Assembly (NCBI GenBank): GCA_028284495.1
Contig: JANQRP010000022.1
Coordinates: forward strand, 1 to 49,532
DNA: 49,532 bases
Direction of reading: 5' to 3'
Origin: Longimicrobiales bacterium
GTDB taxonomy: Bacteria > Gemmatimonadota > Gemmatimonadetes > Longimicrobiales > Gaopeijiaceae
Part shown: piece after piece, positions 8,393-16,834 of the stretch
Layout: each line of letters begins with the position of its first letter
How positions within the stretch are numbered: the stretch's first letter is position 1
Notes under the pieces: model-generated
The model's input: only the letters and a program-made list of their open reading frames with translations
Database searches by the model: none
What the model was told of the DNA's origin: nothing
Program-made: the position numbers and the translations under genes

Positions 8393-8688
8393 GCGGGCGG
8401 GATCAGCGGCAGGGCGTCACCCTCGTCGAACTCGTGGTCGCGATCGCGATCCTGGGGCTGCTGGCATCGACCGCCGCGCTTGCCGTCGGGTCCGGGCAGG
8501 CGGCGCGGTCGCCAGCCGAGGACGCGCGTACGCGGGCGCTCCAGAGCGGCGAAGTCGTCTATCTCCAGGACTCCACGTCGGTCACGGTCTATCACCCGGA
8601 TGGACGCGCGACCGGGCCCGGACTCGACCCGTTGACCGGCGCATCCTTCGAGTCCGGCGACACAGCGGACGACGGGAGAAACCCGTGA
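8389..8688 (+). CDS. gspH: Minor pseudopilin, GspH-like
   Basis: 99 residues, starting at an ATG that overlaps the gspF stop (ATGA). It has a short leader, then G9 and VTLVELVVAIAILGLLAS, with Glu at +5, a prepilin-peptidase site with Val instead of Phe at +1. The globular part is short for GspH (often about 150-190 residues), and assignment as GspH rather than another minor pseudopilin is by gene order. The family caps the pseudopilus with GspI, J and K. Confidence 0.75.
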   Translation: MSGRDQRQGVTLVELVVAIAILGLLASTAALAVGSGQAARSPAEDARTRALQSGEVVYLQDSTSVTVYHPDGRATGPGLDPLTGASFESGDTADDGRNP

Positions 8689-9038
8689 GAGACCGCGCTC
8701 GTGCGACCGCCGGTGTCGCGCTCATGGAGGTCCTCGTCGCGTTGATCCTCGTCACCGTAGTGGGCGTGCCGTTGCTGGCCCGGGTGAGCGCCGAGGCTCG
8801 TCTCCTCATCCAGCGAGCCGACCACGAGGCGCTCGTCCGTCGGGCCGAAGCTGCGCTGGCCGAGTACGCCGCGCTCGACCGGACTGGGCTTGAGCAACGG
8901 CTCGGTCGGCGGGACTTGCGAGGCCTGGACGTGCTGTTGGAGCGGCCCTCGGTGACGCTCTTCAGGATCGTGGTGGTCGAGCCCGACGCGGGCGACCGCG
9001 AGCTGATCGCGTCGTACGTCTACAGGGCGGCACCATGA
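8685..9038 (+). CDS. gspI: Minor pseudopilin, GspI-like
   Basis: 117 residues from a GTG overlapping the gspH stop (GTGA). The leader ends at G10, followed by VALMEVLVALILVTVVGVPL with Glu at +5. The rest is a small domain ending in a beta strand. Its place between H and J and the GspI-like MEVLVAL segment support the call. GspI nucleates the pseudopilus tip together with GspJ and GspK. Confidence 0.75.
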   Translation: MRDRARATAGVALMEVLVALILVTVVGVPLLARVSAEARLLIQRADHEALVRRAEAALAEYAALDRTGLEQRLGRRDLRGLDVLLERPSVTLFRIVVVEPDAGDRELIASYVYRAAP

Positions 9039-9532
9039 TGCCTCGCGGATTCACGCTCATCGAAGTGATCGTCGCCGTCCTCCTCACGGGCATGGTGCTC
9101 ATGATCGCGAGCGGATTCGTGGGGGCGCTGACTGCGATCACCGAGTCTGCCGAGGCCGCCGGTCCGGCGGCGGCGCGTCACGGGAATGGCCACGCCCTCC
9201 TTCGCGAGTTGTTCGCGACGATGGATCTGGGCACCCGCACGGGTGGCACCTTCGTCGGCACGCCGGACCGGATCGAGTTCTCGGCGTGGCTCTTCGATCC
9301 CTTCGCGGGTGCCATCTCCGTCGACGTGGCGCTGACCGCCGGGCCCCATGGGATCGATGTTCAAGCGGGCGACCTGGCGTTCACGCTTTCCGGTGTAGAC
9401 GGTGCTTCGGTCGCGTACTTCGCGGGTGGCGCGTGGCGGTCGGAATGGGTATCGGGGACGACCCTTCCGACGGCCGTGCAGTACGGGTCCGGCGCGACCG
9501 CCGTCACCTACTGGATCGGGAGGCGGGGGTGA
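9035..9532 (+). CDS. gspJ: Minor pseudopilin, GspJ-like
   Basis: 165 residues. The leader is only MMPRG, then FTLIEVIVAVLLTGMVLMIA with Glu at +5. The remainder is rich in beta-type sequence. The ATG overlaps the gspI stop. Length and position between gspI and the gspK genes agree with GspJ, which binds GspI and GspK in the tip complex. Confidence 0.78.
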   Translation: MMPRGFTLIEVIVAVLLTGMVLMIASGFVGALTAITESAEAAGPAAARHGNGHALLRELFATMDLGTRTGGTFVGTPDRIEFSAWLFDPFAGAISVDVALTAGPHGIDVQAGDLAFTLSGVDGASVAYFAGGAWRSEWVSGTTLPTAVQYGSGATAVTYWIGRRG

Positions 9533-10278
9533 GGCACCGCACACGATTCGGGAGGCCCTCGGGTCGCTGTGGGCCTAGGGGACTGCTACCCGCGGTCGTT
9601 CTCTCGACTACCGCGGGACTCACCTGGTTCATCGCCTCGACCCCGAGCGCGGCATCAGTGCGCGCCCACCGGGCTGCACACGTCTGCATCGATCACATTC
9701 GATCGGCAGCCCCGGACGAAGAGTCTCGGATTCTAGCGCAGCGGCCGTTTCGGCCTACCACGACTACAGCGTGCTGGATCGAAGACCTGAACCCTGCGGC
9801 TGTCCGGTGGGCAGTCCCATCCACCACGCATGGCACGCCGGCGCACCAGCTGAACCGAGATGTAATCCGTCGCGTCCACGCCCCTCACCCCGCGGCTCCA
9901 GGACCGTCGCGCCAACAGCCTGCCACCGATCGGGGCAGCCCCCGCGCCGAACGCGACGATGGCACCATCCGTCACCACATTCTGGGCTCGATCTCGGCAC
10001 TCCCCACGGCACGTGCCGAACGGACCCTCACAAGTCAGACAGGGGCTCGGACGTGGACGACGCTGGCCGATCTCCAAGGCATCTTCGACGACCAGGACTC
10101 GCTGCGCTTCTCTGATCTCCTGCGGGCGGGCGAAGGATTCGTTCTGAGGCCGGACACGCGGTTGCTCCGTGTGATCGGTGAGGACGGTCGACGTGAGCCC
10201 AATGTCCGAGCCGTACTTCACGTCTACGTACGGGTACTGTCGGACCGCACGGACGTCGTCCGGATCGAGGTCCAATGA
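9529..10278 (+). CDS. Divergent or decaying GspK-like paralogue
   Basis: 249 residues from a GTG overlapping the gspJ stop. The last 90 or so residues align closely with the next gene: ADLQGIFDDQDSLRFSDL against ADLRQIFTDEDSLASSEI, then RVIGEDGR and a shared VRVLSDRTDVVRIEV-type end. Near the N-terminus RAHRAAHVCIDHIRSA aligns with RAHWAATACLEWMRAE, and ACWIEDLNP with VCRVEDLDP. The middle is shorter, Pro/Arg-rich and does not align, and the prepilin signal (RGLLPAVVLSTTAG) is poor. It therefore looks like a tandem gspK duplicate that lost its central domain, or a specialised tip pseudopilin. The 4-bp overlaps on both sides show that the frame is kept. Confidence 0.65.
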   Translation: MRHRTRFGRPSGRCGPRGLLPAVVLSTTAGLTWFIASTPSAASVRAHRAAHVCIDHIRSAAPDEESRILAQRPFRPTTTTACWIEDLNPAAVRWAVPSTTHGTPAHQLNRDVIRRVHAPHPAAPGPSRQQPATDRGSPRAERDDGTIRHHILGSISALPTARAERTLTSQTGARTWTTLADLQGIFDDQDSLRFSDLLRAGEGFVLRPDTRLLRVIGEDGRREPNVRAVLHVYVRVLSDRTDVVRIEVQ

Positions 10279-11186
10279 GCAGGGCAGCCAAGATCAGGGT
10301 TGGCGGCCGACCAGCGGCGCGAACGAGGAGCGAGCGCGGATTCGCACTCCTGTCGACTTTGGCCGCGCTCGCGCTGCTCTCAGCCGGTGCCCTCTCGGTC
10401 ATCGCCGAGCTCCGCGGCTGGTCACGCGCGTCGGATCACCGGACGGCCCGTGCGCGCGCGCACTGGGCCGCAACGGCGTGCCTCGAGTGGATGCGGGCCG
10501 AATGGGAAACGGAGCGGCCGGATGTCTGGTCGGCCCGTGCGGTGAGAATCACCGATGAGCTGGTGTGTCGCGTGGAGGACCTGGACCCGACCCTTAGGCG
10601 TCATCTCGGTCTCAGCGACTCCGCCGACATCGCTACACTCGTCGGTGCGGAGCGCGCCTCGACGTTCCTCGACTGGGTCGACCGCGACCATGAGCCTCGC
10701 GACGGCGGCGCAGAAGCGGCGTGGTACCGAGGGCGCGACCGTCTGCACCCGCCGAATCGGCCGTTGACTGGCCTCGCAGAAACGCGGTTCATCGCCGGAT
10801 GGCCGGCCCCGGACGATCCGTCCACTTCGGACTCGTTCACCCTCACAGGCGACGGTCGAGTCGACGTGAATCGAGCGCCGCCTGAGATCCTGCGATCGAT
10901 CTCGGCCCTGCCTCCGCATCGGATGGCCCGGGTCATCGATCGACGTAGCGGCGGCGCACGGTGGGAATCAGCGGCGGATCTTCGTCAGATCTTCACGGAC
11001 GAGGACTCACTCGCTTCCAGTGAGATCGCGCTGTTCGATGACCTGTTCGTGTTTGGTCCCGGTTCGAGAGTCGTCCGCATCGTCGGGGAGGACCGGCGGT
11101 CCGCGTCGGTGGTCAGAGTGGCGCTCCAGGTCCACGTGCGGGAGCTCTCGGATCGGCTGGCCGTCACACGCGTGGAGGTCCGATGA
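10275..11186 (+). CDS. gspK: Minor pseudopilin GspK
   Basis: 303 residues, typical GspK length. The leader ends at G22, followed by FALLSTLAALALLSAGALSV without Glu at +5, as is usual for GspK, which tops the pseudopilus. The segment GDGRVDVNRAPPEILRSISA is the characteristic GspK helix-hairpin region (usually NxNxAPxxvL), followed by ADLRQIF. It overlaps the preceding paralogue and gspL by 4 bp each. Confidence 0.85.
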   Translation: MSRAAKIRVGGRPAARTRSERGFALLSTLAALALLSAGALSVIAELRGWSRASDHRTARARAHWAATACLEWMRAEWETERPDVWSARAVRITDELVCRVEDLDPTLRRHLGLSDSADIATLVGAERASTFLDWVDRDHEPRDGGAEAAWYRGRDRLHPPNRPLTGLAETRFIAGWPAPDDPSTSDSFTLTGDGRVDVNRAPPEILRSISALPPHRMARVIDRRSGGARWESAADLRQIFTDEDSLASSEIALFDDLFVFGPGSRVVRIVGEDRRSASVVRVALQVHVRELSDRLAVTRVEVR

Positions 11187-12070
11187 GCGCTCGCGGCACG
11201 ATTCAGGTCGGCCAGCATCGGTATCGCATCGTCGGCACGCGAGGTGACACGATTGGCGAGGGCGAGTTCGAGTCGGACAACGGGCTCGCGGAACTGCTCA
11301 CGGAGGCGCTCGGGTCCCACCGGCGAGTCGAGTGGGCCCTCGAGGCCGGTCGCCCGTGGGCTCAGGTCCGCCGGATCTCGGACCTGCCGCCCGTGAAGGA
11401 CCGCCACCTGACGGGGCTCGTGCGATCCGACGGGTCTCGATACTTCCGGCTGCGCCCTGGCGAGCTCCATGTGGAGGCGCGGCGGGAGAGTGACGACGCG
11501 GTGTTGGGGATCGCCGTCGACGCGTGGCTTCCAGCCGCGGTGTCTGCCGCAGCGCGCCTCGGTGGAGGCGGCCTCGTCTCAACGACCGTCGTGGGTGCGG
11601 GCGACGCTCGCCATTCGGTGACGCCACCCGAGGTGCGTCGCGACCGTCGCCGGCTGGGCACCCGGGCCGTGTTGGCCTGGACGCCGATCGCCATCGTCCC
11701 TTGGCTGGTGGCCGGCGCCGTATACGCCGCCGACCTGCACCAGGACCTGCGCACACTCGAGATCGGACAGAAGGATCTCGCTGCGGCTGAGCGCGAGCTC
11801 GCGCAGATCGAAGTCGAACTCGGTGAGGCGAGCGAGGTGGTCGGGTCCGTGCAACGGACCGGCCGGAGTGCCGCGTGGGCCCTCCCGCTGCTCGCCTCGC
11901 TCGCGCGCGAGCTCCCCGTCACCGCGTCTCTCATGGCGCTGACCGCCGAGCGGACGGGCGCCTGCACGATGGAGCTGACCGGAGACACCACCGGCTTCGG
12001 GTCCTCGCTCGGGGTGCATGCCGAGGCGTCGTCAGATGCTTCGGCAATCGACGCGTCGGCGTGCCGATGA
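11183..12070 (+). CDS. gspL: GspL-like assembly-platform protein
   Basis: 295 residues: a cytoplasmic part of about 160 residues, one membrane helix at about 162-184 (AVLAWTPIAIVPWLVAGAVY), a predicted coiled coil at about 188-225 (LRTLEIGQKDLAAAERELAQ) and a small periplasmic domain. This is the bitopic layout of GspL or a PilM-PilN fusion, which links the GspE ATPase to the periplasmic parts. The cytoplasmic domain is shorter than in Proteobacteria. The call rests on layout and gene order between K and M more than on motifs. Confidence 0.7.
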   Translation: MSARGTIQVGQHRYRIVGTRGDTIGEGEFESDNGLAELLTEALGSHRRVEWALEAGRPWAQVRRISDLPPVKDRHLTGLVRSDGSRYFRLRPGELHVEARRESDDAVLGIAVDAWLPAAVSAAARLGGGGLVSTTVVGAGDARHSVTPPEVRRDRRRLGTRAVLAWTPIAIVPWLVAGAVYAADLHQDLRTLEIGQKDLAAAERELAQIEVELGEASEVVGSVQRTGRSAAWALPLLASLARELPVTASLMALTAERTGACTMELTGDTTGFGSSLGVHAEASSDASAIDASACR

Positions 12071-12651
12071 CGCCCCGGGACCGGGTCGCCCTCGTCGGCG
12101 GCATCAGCCTGATCGTGCTCATCCTCGCGGGAGGAAGGGGTCTGCCGAGAGCAGCCGAATGGCATCGCGCCACGCTCGACGAGGTCGCGTTGCGAGCCCG
12201 CGCCGTACGTGGCCTGCAGGAGCGGCTGGCGACTGCCTCGAGCCTCTCGGACTCGCTGGCGTACCTCGAGGGTGCGGTCAGTGCGCTGCCCGACCGGCTC
12301 TTGCGAGGGGGCTCCCACGATGACGCCCAGCTCGACCTCATCCGGCGCGTCAACGCAGCATCGTTGGACTCCACGATGGCGCTCGACTCGCTCCGGATGG
12401 TCGACCCTGCGTCTGCCACCGACTCACTCGGAGGAGCCGCGGGAGTGTCCGGCCCGGTCGCGGCCGTCATGGGTCGAGCGTGGGCCACGAGCGACTTGGA
12501 GGGCATCACCGCCTTCGTCGGTCGACTCGAGGGCGATCCGGCGCTCTGGGTCGAGCGCTTCTCGATCCGCCTCGGCGAGGCCGATCCGTCGGACGCCGAG
12601 ACGCTCAGCGCCGAGCTGCAGGTCGCCGGATGGCGACTGGTCCCGCCGTGA
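12067..12651 (+). CDS. gspM: GspM/PilO-like inner-membrane protein
   Basis: 194 residues: a very short cytoplasmic N-terminus, one helix at about 7-23 (VALVGGISLIVLILAGG), a helical periplasmic segment (VRGLQERLATASSLSDSLAY) and a ferredoxin-like C-terminal domain (SDLEGITAFVGRLEGDPALW, then ETLSAELQVAGW). This is the GspM/PilO plan; the family dimerises with GspL. The ATG overlaps the gspL stop. Confidence 0.72.
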   Translation: MTPRDRVALVGGISLIVLILAGGRGLPRAAEWHRATLDEVALRARAVRGLQERLATASSLSDSLAYLEGAVSALPDRLLRGGSHDDAQLDLIRRVNAASLDSTMALDSLRMVDPASATDSLGGAAGVSGPVAAVMGRAWATSDLEGITAFVGRLEGDPALWVERFSIRLGEADPSDAETLSAELQVAGWRLVPP

Positions 12652-13127
12652 GGGGCGGTGTCCGAGCCGCCAAGGCAGTTGTCGTCGTGATCGGGCTGTC
12701 CGGCGCGGTGGCAGCCTGGTTCGCGCCCGAGGAGCGCTGGCCTGCGCAGCCCCGACCAGACGGGCGGACGTCCCTTGCCGGCGGGGCTGCCGCGCCGATC
12801 GATCTGGACTCCGTGGCGCGCGTTGCCGTAGCCGCGAATCCGTTCCGGGCCGATCGTCGGCCCGCGGGCGTACGCTGGGGTCACACGCCGGTCGAGGTCG
12901 GGCCGGAGGTCCCTGTCGAGCCGTGCCCCGAGGTGCGGGTTCACGGCATCCTGCACGGCGAAACACCGATGGCGATCCTCTCGATCGGGGAGGACCCGGC
13001 GCATACCCTGGTCCGCGTCGGCGCCGAAGCGCGCGGAGTGACGCTTCGATCGGTGTCGGCTCGGTCGGTCGAGCTGGCGTGGGGGGACTCCACGTGGACG
13101 GTGCCGGTTGCGGGGGGCGCTCCGTGA
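12648..13127 (+). CDS. GspC/PilP-like secretin-contacting protein
   Basis: 159 residues from the GTG that overlaps the gspM stop; an ATG at 12630 is the alternative start. One N-terminal helix (about residues 6-24, AAKAVVVVIGLSGAVAAWF) is followed by a Pro-rich linker, ANPFRADRRPAG, then a beta-rich domain (PEVRVHGILHGETPMAILSI to SVELAWGDSTWTVPV). This matches the homology region of GspC or PilP, which binds the secretin N0 domain. Its place directly before gspD fits. No PDZ domain is present. Confidence 0.68.
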   Translation: MRGGVRAAKAVVVVIGLSGAVAAWFAPEERWPAQPRPDGRTSLAGGAAAPIDLDSVARVAVAANPFRADRRPAGVRWGHTPVEVGPEVPVEPCPEVRVHGILHGETPMAILSIGEDPAHTLVRVGAEARGVTLRSVSARSVELAWGDSTWTVPVAGGAP

Positions 13128-14665
13128 GGCGGCCGATACTCAACGCAGCGATTGTCACGGCCGCGCTTGCGATGCCCGGAGCCGCGCAGAACACCGGCGT
13201 ACGCCTGGAGGATCGTGCCGACAGCGTTCAGATCTGGCTGCGGGCCGTGGACCTCACGGTCGCGATCCAAGCGCTAGGTCGCTACCTCGACCGACCGATC
13301 ATGATCGACCCCGGCGTCGAGGGCGCGATCCCGTTCTTCGAGACACCGCGGCCGATCCACCGAGATCAGGTGCTCTCGGTCCTCGATGGCCTCGTCTCCT
13401 CCCAGCAGCTCGCGCTCGAGGTCGACTCGGCATTCGTGCGCGTACGGCAGGCGGGTGCGTCCGAGCAGGAAGACCCGAGCGAGGAGGCGGAGCTCGTCGA
13501 AGCCGACACCGTCCCCGAGGTGCCACCGCCTCTCGAGCTTCGACTGTTCACGGTCCCGATCGTCCATGCGCGCGCAGCCGACGTCGCCGCCATCCTCACG
13601 TCGCTCTACGGGGCACCCGGCGCTCCTCAGCCGCGCGCGGGAGATCCTCGTTTTCTGCCCGAGGAGCTCGCATCCGCGCCTCAAGGGGCAACGCTCCTGG
13701 ACCCGGTGACGATCGTGCCCGACGAGATCACGAACTCGCTGTTGGTCCGATCCACCGAACGAGATTTCCTTCTTCTGCAGGAGGTCATCCGGACGCTCGA
13801 CGTGCGACCCCTCCAGGTGCTGGTGGAGGTCGTGATCGTCGAGGCCCGCAAGGACCGGCGCTTCTCACTCGGTATCGCTGGCGAACTGGGCGAGACACCG
13901 TTGCAAGGCGGTGCCACTGCATCCGGCGCTCTGGCCGGGACGAGCGTAGGGGATCTCGTCGTTCAGGTCATGGGGCTCGGCAAGCGGGACCTCTCGGTGT
14001 TTCTCGCGGCCGCGCGATCGCGCGGCGACGTCTCGATCCGGTCTCGGCCCACGCTCCTGGCGTCCAACGGACTCGAGGCCAGCATCCTCGTCGGCACCGA
14101 GCAGCCCTTCGTTCAGCTCAGCCGCTCTCTCCCGACCGACGAGCCGCAGCGCGACCAGGTCGTGCAGTACCGCGACGTGGGCACGAGCCTCACCGTCATT
14201 CCCACAATCAATCGCCAGGGCTTCGTCACGCTCGATCTGTCCCAGGAGATGAGCCAGGCGACGGGTGAAACCCAGTTCGATGCGCCTGTGATCTCGTCGA
14301 GGCAGGCGTCCACCCGTGTCACCGTCCGCGACGGCCAGACCATCGTCATCGGCGGACTCACGGACCGCGTCGAGGACTACGGCCGCACCGGCATCCCGCT
14401 GCTGTCTGACATTCCCCTGATCGGAGCCCTCTTCGGATCCACCACGACCCGCCTCACTGAAACCGAGATCTTTGTCTTCATCACCCCGACCATCGTGCTC
14501 GACGACCTCACGATCGGTACCGAAACCGACCAGCGCCTTCCCGAGGATCTCCGATCGAGGCTCACGACGGCACAGTGGGTCCAGCTGTACTCCGCACCGC
14601 CGGTGCTGCCCGCGCGGGCGAGAGGCATCACCCTGCCCATGACGGTCAGGGAGATCACCCGATGA
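13124..14665 (+). CDS. gspD: Type II secretin GspD
   Basis: 513 residues from a GTG overlapping the previous stop. The signal peptide (about residues 1-22) ends in GAAQ. An N0/STN-like domain (SVQIWLRAVDLTVAIQALGR) is followed by an acidic linker, an N1-type domain (FTVPIVHARAADVAAILTSL to TNSLLVRSTERDFLLLQEVI) and the secretin barrel (VTVRDGQTIVIGGLTD, IPLLSDIPLIGALFGS, TEIFVFITPTIV). It forms the outer-membrane pore. It is shorter than proteobacterial GspD, with fewer N domains. No pilotin-binding S-domain or pilotin gene is evident. Confidence 0.93.
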   Translation: MRRPILNAAIVTAALAMPGAAQNTGVRLEDRADSVQIWLRAVDLTVAIQALGRYLDRPIMIDPGVEGAIPFFETPRPIHRDQVLSVLDGLVSSQQLALEVDSAFVRVRQAGASEQEDPSEEAELVEADTVPEVPPPLELRLFTVPIVHARAADVAAILTSLYGAPGAPQPRAGDPRFLPEELASAPQGATLLDPVTIVPDEITNSLLVRSTERDFLLLQEVIRTLDVRPLQVLVEVVIVEARKDRRFSLGIAGELGETPLQGGATASGALAGTSVGDLVVQVMGLGKRDLSVFLAAARSRGDVSIRSRPTLLASNGLEASILVGTEQPFVQLSRSLPTDEPQRDQVVQYRDVGTSLTVIPTINRQGFVTLDLSQEMSQATGETQFDAPVISSRQASTRVTVRDGQTIVIGGLTDRVEDYGRTGIPLLSDIPLIGALFGSTTTRLTETEIFVFITPTIVLDDLTIGTETDQRLPEDLRSRLTTAQWVQLYSAPPVLPARARGITLPMTVREITR

Positions 14666-15621
14666 GCGGCCCGAGTGCTGCCGCTGTGGATGGCGCCGAC
14701 TGTGCTCGGGCGAAGCTCATCGGGCGTTCTCCCAACTTCCTCGCCGCAGTCCACGTCGCCGAGCGGTTCGGACCGTCTGGCCTTCCGATGCTCATCGTGG
14801 GGGAGACGGGCACCGGCAAGGAACTGCTCGCGCGCTACATCCACGAAGTGAGCGGCCGCCAAGGGCGGTTCGTCGACATGGACTGCGGAGCGATCCCGGC
14901 GGATCTGGCCGAGAGCCTGCTGTTCGGGCATCGCCGTGGTGCCTTCACCGGCGCTCACGAGACCACGTCTGGTCTCATTGAGCTCGCAGATGGCGGGACG
15001 CTCTTTCTCGACGAGATGGGGAGCCTTCCGCCGACCGTTCAGCGGAAGCTGCTGCGGGTGCTCGAGAACGGTGAGATCAGGAGGCTCGGAGGTTCCAGGA
15101 CGCGTCGGATCGACTTCCGCCTCGTGGCGGCGGCTCAGACCAGCCTTGCAGATTGCGTGGAGGCGGGGGAGTTCCGATTTGACCTCCTCCAGAGGGTCGC
15201 CGGGGCCGTGGTCCGGATGCCAGCGCTCGCGGAGCGCGGCGAGGATGTTGTGGTCATTGCCCGACACTTCGCCCGACGGGCTCGTGCGACGCTGACCGGG
15301 TGCGCCGTCGAGTGGCTCCTGGGGCGGGGGTGGCCCGGGAACGTGCGGGAGCTCCGGTGGCTGATGGAGCGCGCGGTTGTGGTCGCCGACGCGAACGTCG
15401 TGCGGTCCGAGACACTCGCGGAGGCGGCAGGACTCGGGGCGGCCGCTCTGGGCGCCGCGCCGAATCAGGTATCGCAGGAGCTGCTCGAGCTGCGTGCGAC
15501 ATGCAAAGAGCACAGTGGCGATCCAGACCGCGTAGCGGACGCCCTCAATATCGGCAGGTCGACGCTGTATCGCCGGCTGGAGAAGATGGGGCTGAGGCTG
15601 GGGGACTTCAGGGGCCACTAA
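14662..15621 (+). CDS. Sigma-54-dependent activator (PspF-like layout)
   Basis: 319 residues consisting of an AAA+ domain and a Fis-type HTH, with no receiver, GAF or other sensory domain. Walker A is GETGTGKE (residues 47-54), the sigma-54 loop GAFTGA is intact (93-98), Walker B is GTLFLDE, and the arginine-finger region RFDLLQR and WPGNVREL follow. The C-terminal HTH reads RVADALNIGRSTLYRRLEKM. The ATG overlaps the gspD stop, so it is co-transcribed with the T2SS genes whose promoter is a sigma-54 type. It probably activates its own operon. Without a sensory domain its activity must be set by a partner protein or by its concentration. Confidence 0.92.
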   Translation: MSGPSAAAVDGADCARAKLIGRSPNFLAAVHVAERFGPSGLPMLIVGETGTGKELLARYIHEVSGRQGRFVDMDCGAIPADLAESLLFGHRRGAFTGAHETTSGLIELADGGTLFLDEMGSLPPTVQRKLLRVLENGEIRRLGGSRTRRIDFRLVAAAQTSLADCVEAGEFRFDLLQRVAGAVVRMPALAERGEDVVVIARHFARRARATLTGCAVEWLLGRGWPGNVRELRWLMERAVVVADANVVRSETLAEAAGLGAAALGAAPNQVSQELLELRATCKEHSGDPDRVADALNIGRSTLYRRLEKMGLRLGDFRGH

Positions 15622-15712
15622 CGTGTCGGACTCATACCGCGACCCGTGGGACTCCTAAGGGCTGGGGACGCCGGTCCGAGGATACCGCGCCGGGCAGCCG
15701 CCGAGAGGTCCA

Positions 15713-16395
15713 TCAGCCGAACACGTTTCGTACGCTCCTAAGACTGTGACGGGCGGCCATCCGTCCGATCGCCTCTAGGTAGTCCAATCCGTCGGCTCGA
15801 TCGAGGCTGAAGCGACCCGGTGCTACCGCGTCGTTGATGCGCAGGAAGCGTCCGGGCCCGTGTAGGTGTTGCGCCTGAGCCGTGGTAGCCTCGCCCTGCA
15901 GTTCGATCATTCGACCCGGGAGCTTGTCGATCACCAGCAAGCCCGACGTTCAATGCGACCGTCCGCCCGTCCGAAGTCGGCCGGAGCACCGGTTGTTCCG
16001 CTGGAGAGCAGCGCGACGTGGTCGAGCCGCGCTCCGAGCACGCCGACGGCCTCAACCAGGCCGGTCATGGCCGGGTTGTTCGCCCACAGCCCGTCGTCGA
16101 CGATCCGCGTGCGATCCGAACTCCTCATTGTTCGAACGTAGGTCGGTGCAGAAGCCGTTCCCAAGGCCACCTCGGGCAGTGTCGGCCGCCCGTCGGAGTC
16201 GCATGGCTCATGATGCGGAGTCCCGGACAACCCCATGGCGCCCGTCATGGCGTCGGCAGCTGGGACGACCACCCGCGTGCCGAGATCGGACATCGTGGCG
16301 TCACCAAGGACGCCAGTCTGCGCGGCCTCGAGTTGTCCTTGGAATTCCCATGGCTTCGTTGACTGGGGGAATTCCAGTACACGGCAACGACACAC
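15713..16395 (-). pseudogene. Patatin-like phospholipase, 3' fragment with frameshift
   Basis: Two minus-strand frames join into one protein end. The first (16395-15931) contains LGTRVVVPAADAMTG, EVALGTASAPTYVRTM and VDDGLWANNPAMTGLVEAVG. These match the C-terminal half of patatin phospholipases, including the D-G-[G/L] of the catalytic Asp and the ATSAAPTY motif. The second (15940-15713) continues with GRMIELQGEATTAQ and RFLRINDAVAPGRFSLDRAD, the usual family end. A frameshift lies near 15950, and the N-terminal oxyanion loop and Gly-x-Ser-x-Gly are missing. Related patatins are effectors of CBASS antiphage systems (CapV), but no cyclase is present, so a defence origin is only possible. Confidence 0.7.
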
Positions 16396-16435
16396 GATCG
16401 ATTCTCGAATCGGGGCCTACCTTGGAGGCGACGCA

Positions 16436-16816
16436 GTGATTCAGATCCGCACGCAGCTACACATGCCCGTCCCCATGAAAGACTCGACCCTCCAAGGATT
16501 CGGACAGCGGCTCAAGGCGATCCGCACCTAGAAGGCGCTCACCCAGCAGGAACTGGGCGGCCTCGTCGGTGTGTTCCAGCGCGTCGTCGCCTACTACGAG
16601 GCCGACGACGCGCAGCCGCCAGGCGCGCTGCTCGCCACCGCGCTCGACGTCTCGGCCGACGATCTGCTCGGGATCGAGCCGCTAAAGGAAAAAGTCCCGC
16701 CGAAGACGGCGCGCATCCGGCGCCGCCTCCAGCAGTTTGAGGACCTCCCGCCCGCCGATCAGAAGGCCATCCTCAAGTTTGTCGACGCGCTCGTGAAGAC
16801 CAGGGGGAACGCGTAG
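16436..16816 (+). pseudogene. Xre-family regulator, decayed second copy
   Basis: Inverted duplicate of the regulator at 4705-5094. The GTG start, GGAGG site and most of the sequence are conserved, but the codon after KAIRT is TAG where the intact copy has TCG (Ser). The reading frame then continues without shift (KALTQQELGGLVGV to the end). Three residues (VEL) are missing before ATALD. The stop falls inside the HTH, so no functional repressor should be made unless the stop is read through or translation restarts internally. Low overall divergence indicates a recent duplication. Confidence 0.85.
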
Positions 16817-16834
16817 CGAGCGGCCGAAAGACCG

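Noticed and set aside
9733..10275. 180-residue minus-strand frame over the first gspK-like gene
   Set aside because: It looks somewhat protein-like, but the plus frame aligns to the adjacent gspK at both ends and has overlaps on both sides.
12209..14665. 818-residue reading of the secretin gene
   Set aside because: The first 305 codons are an out-of-frame reading of gspM and the gspC-like gene; the signal peptide and GTGA overlap put the start at 13124.
5273..15621. Type IV pilus instead of a T2SS
   Set aside because: The GspE zinc loop, GspG calcium-site signature and GspK motif favour T2SS; PilT, PilA-type clusters and PilQ features are absent.
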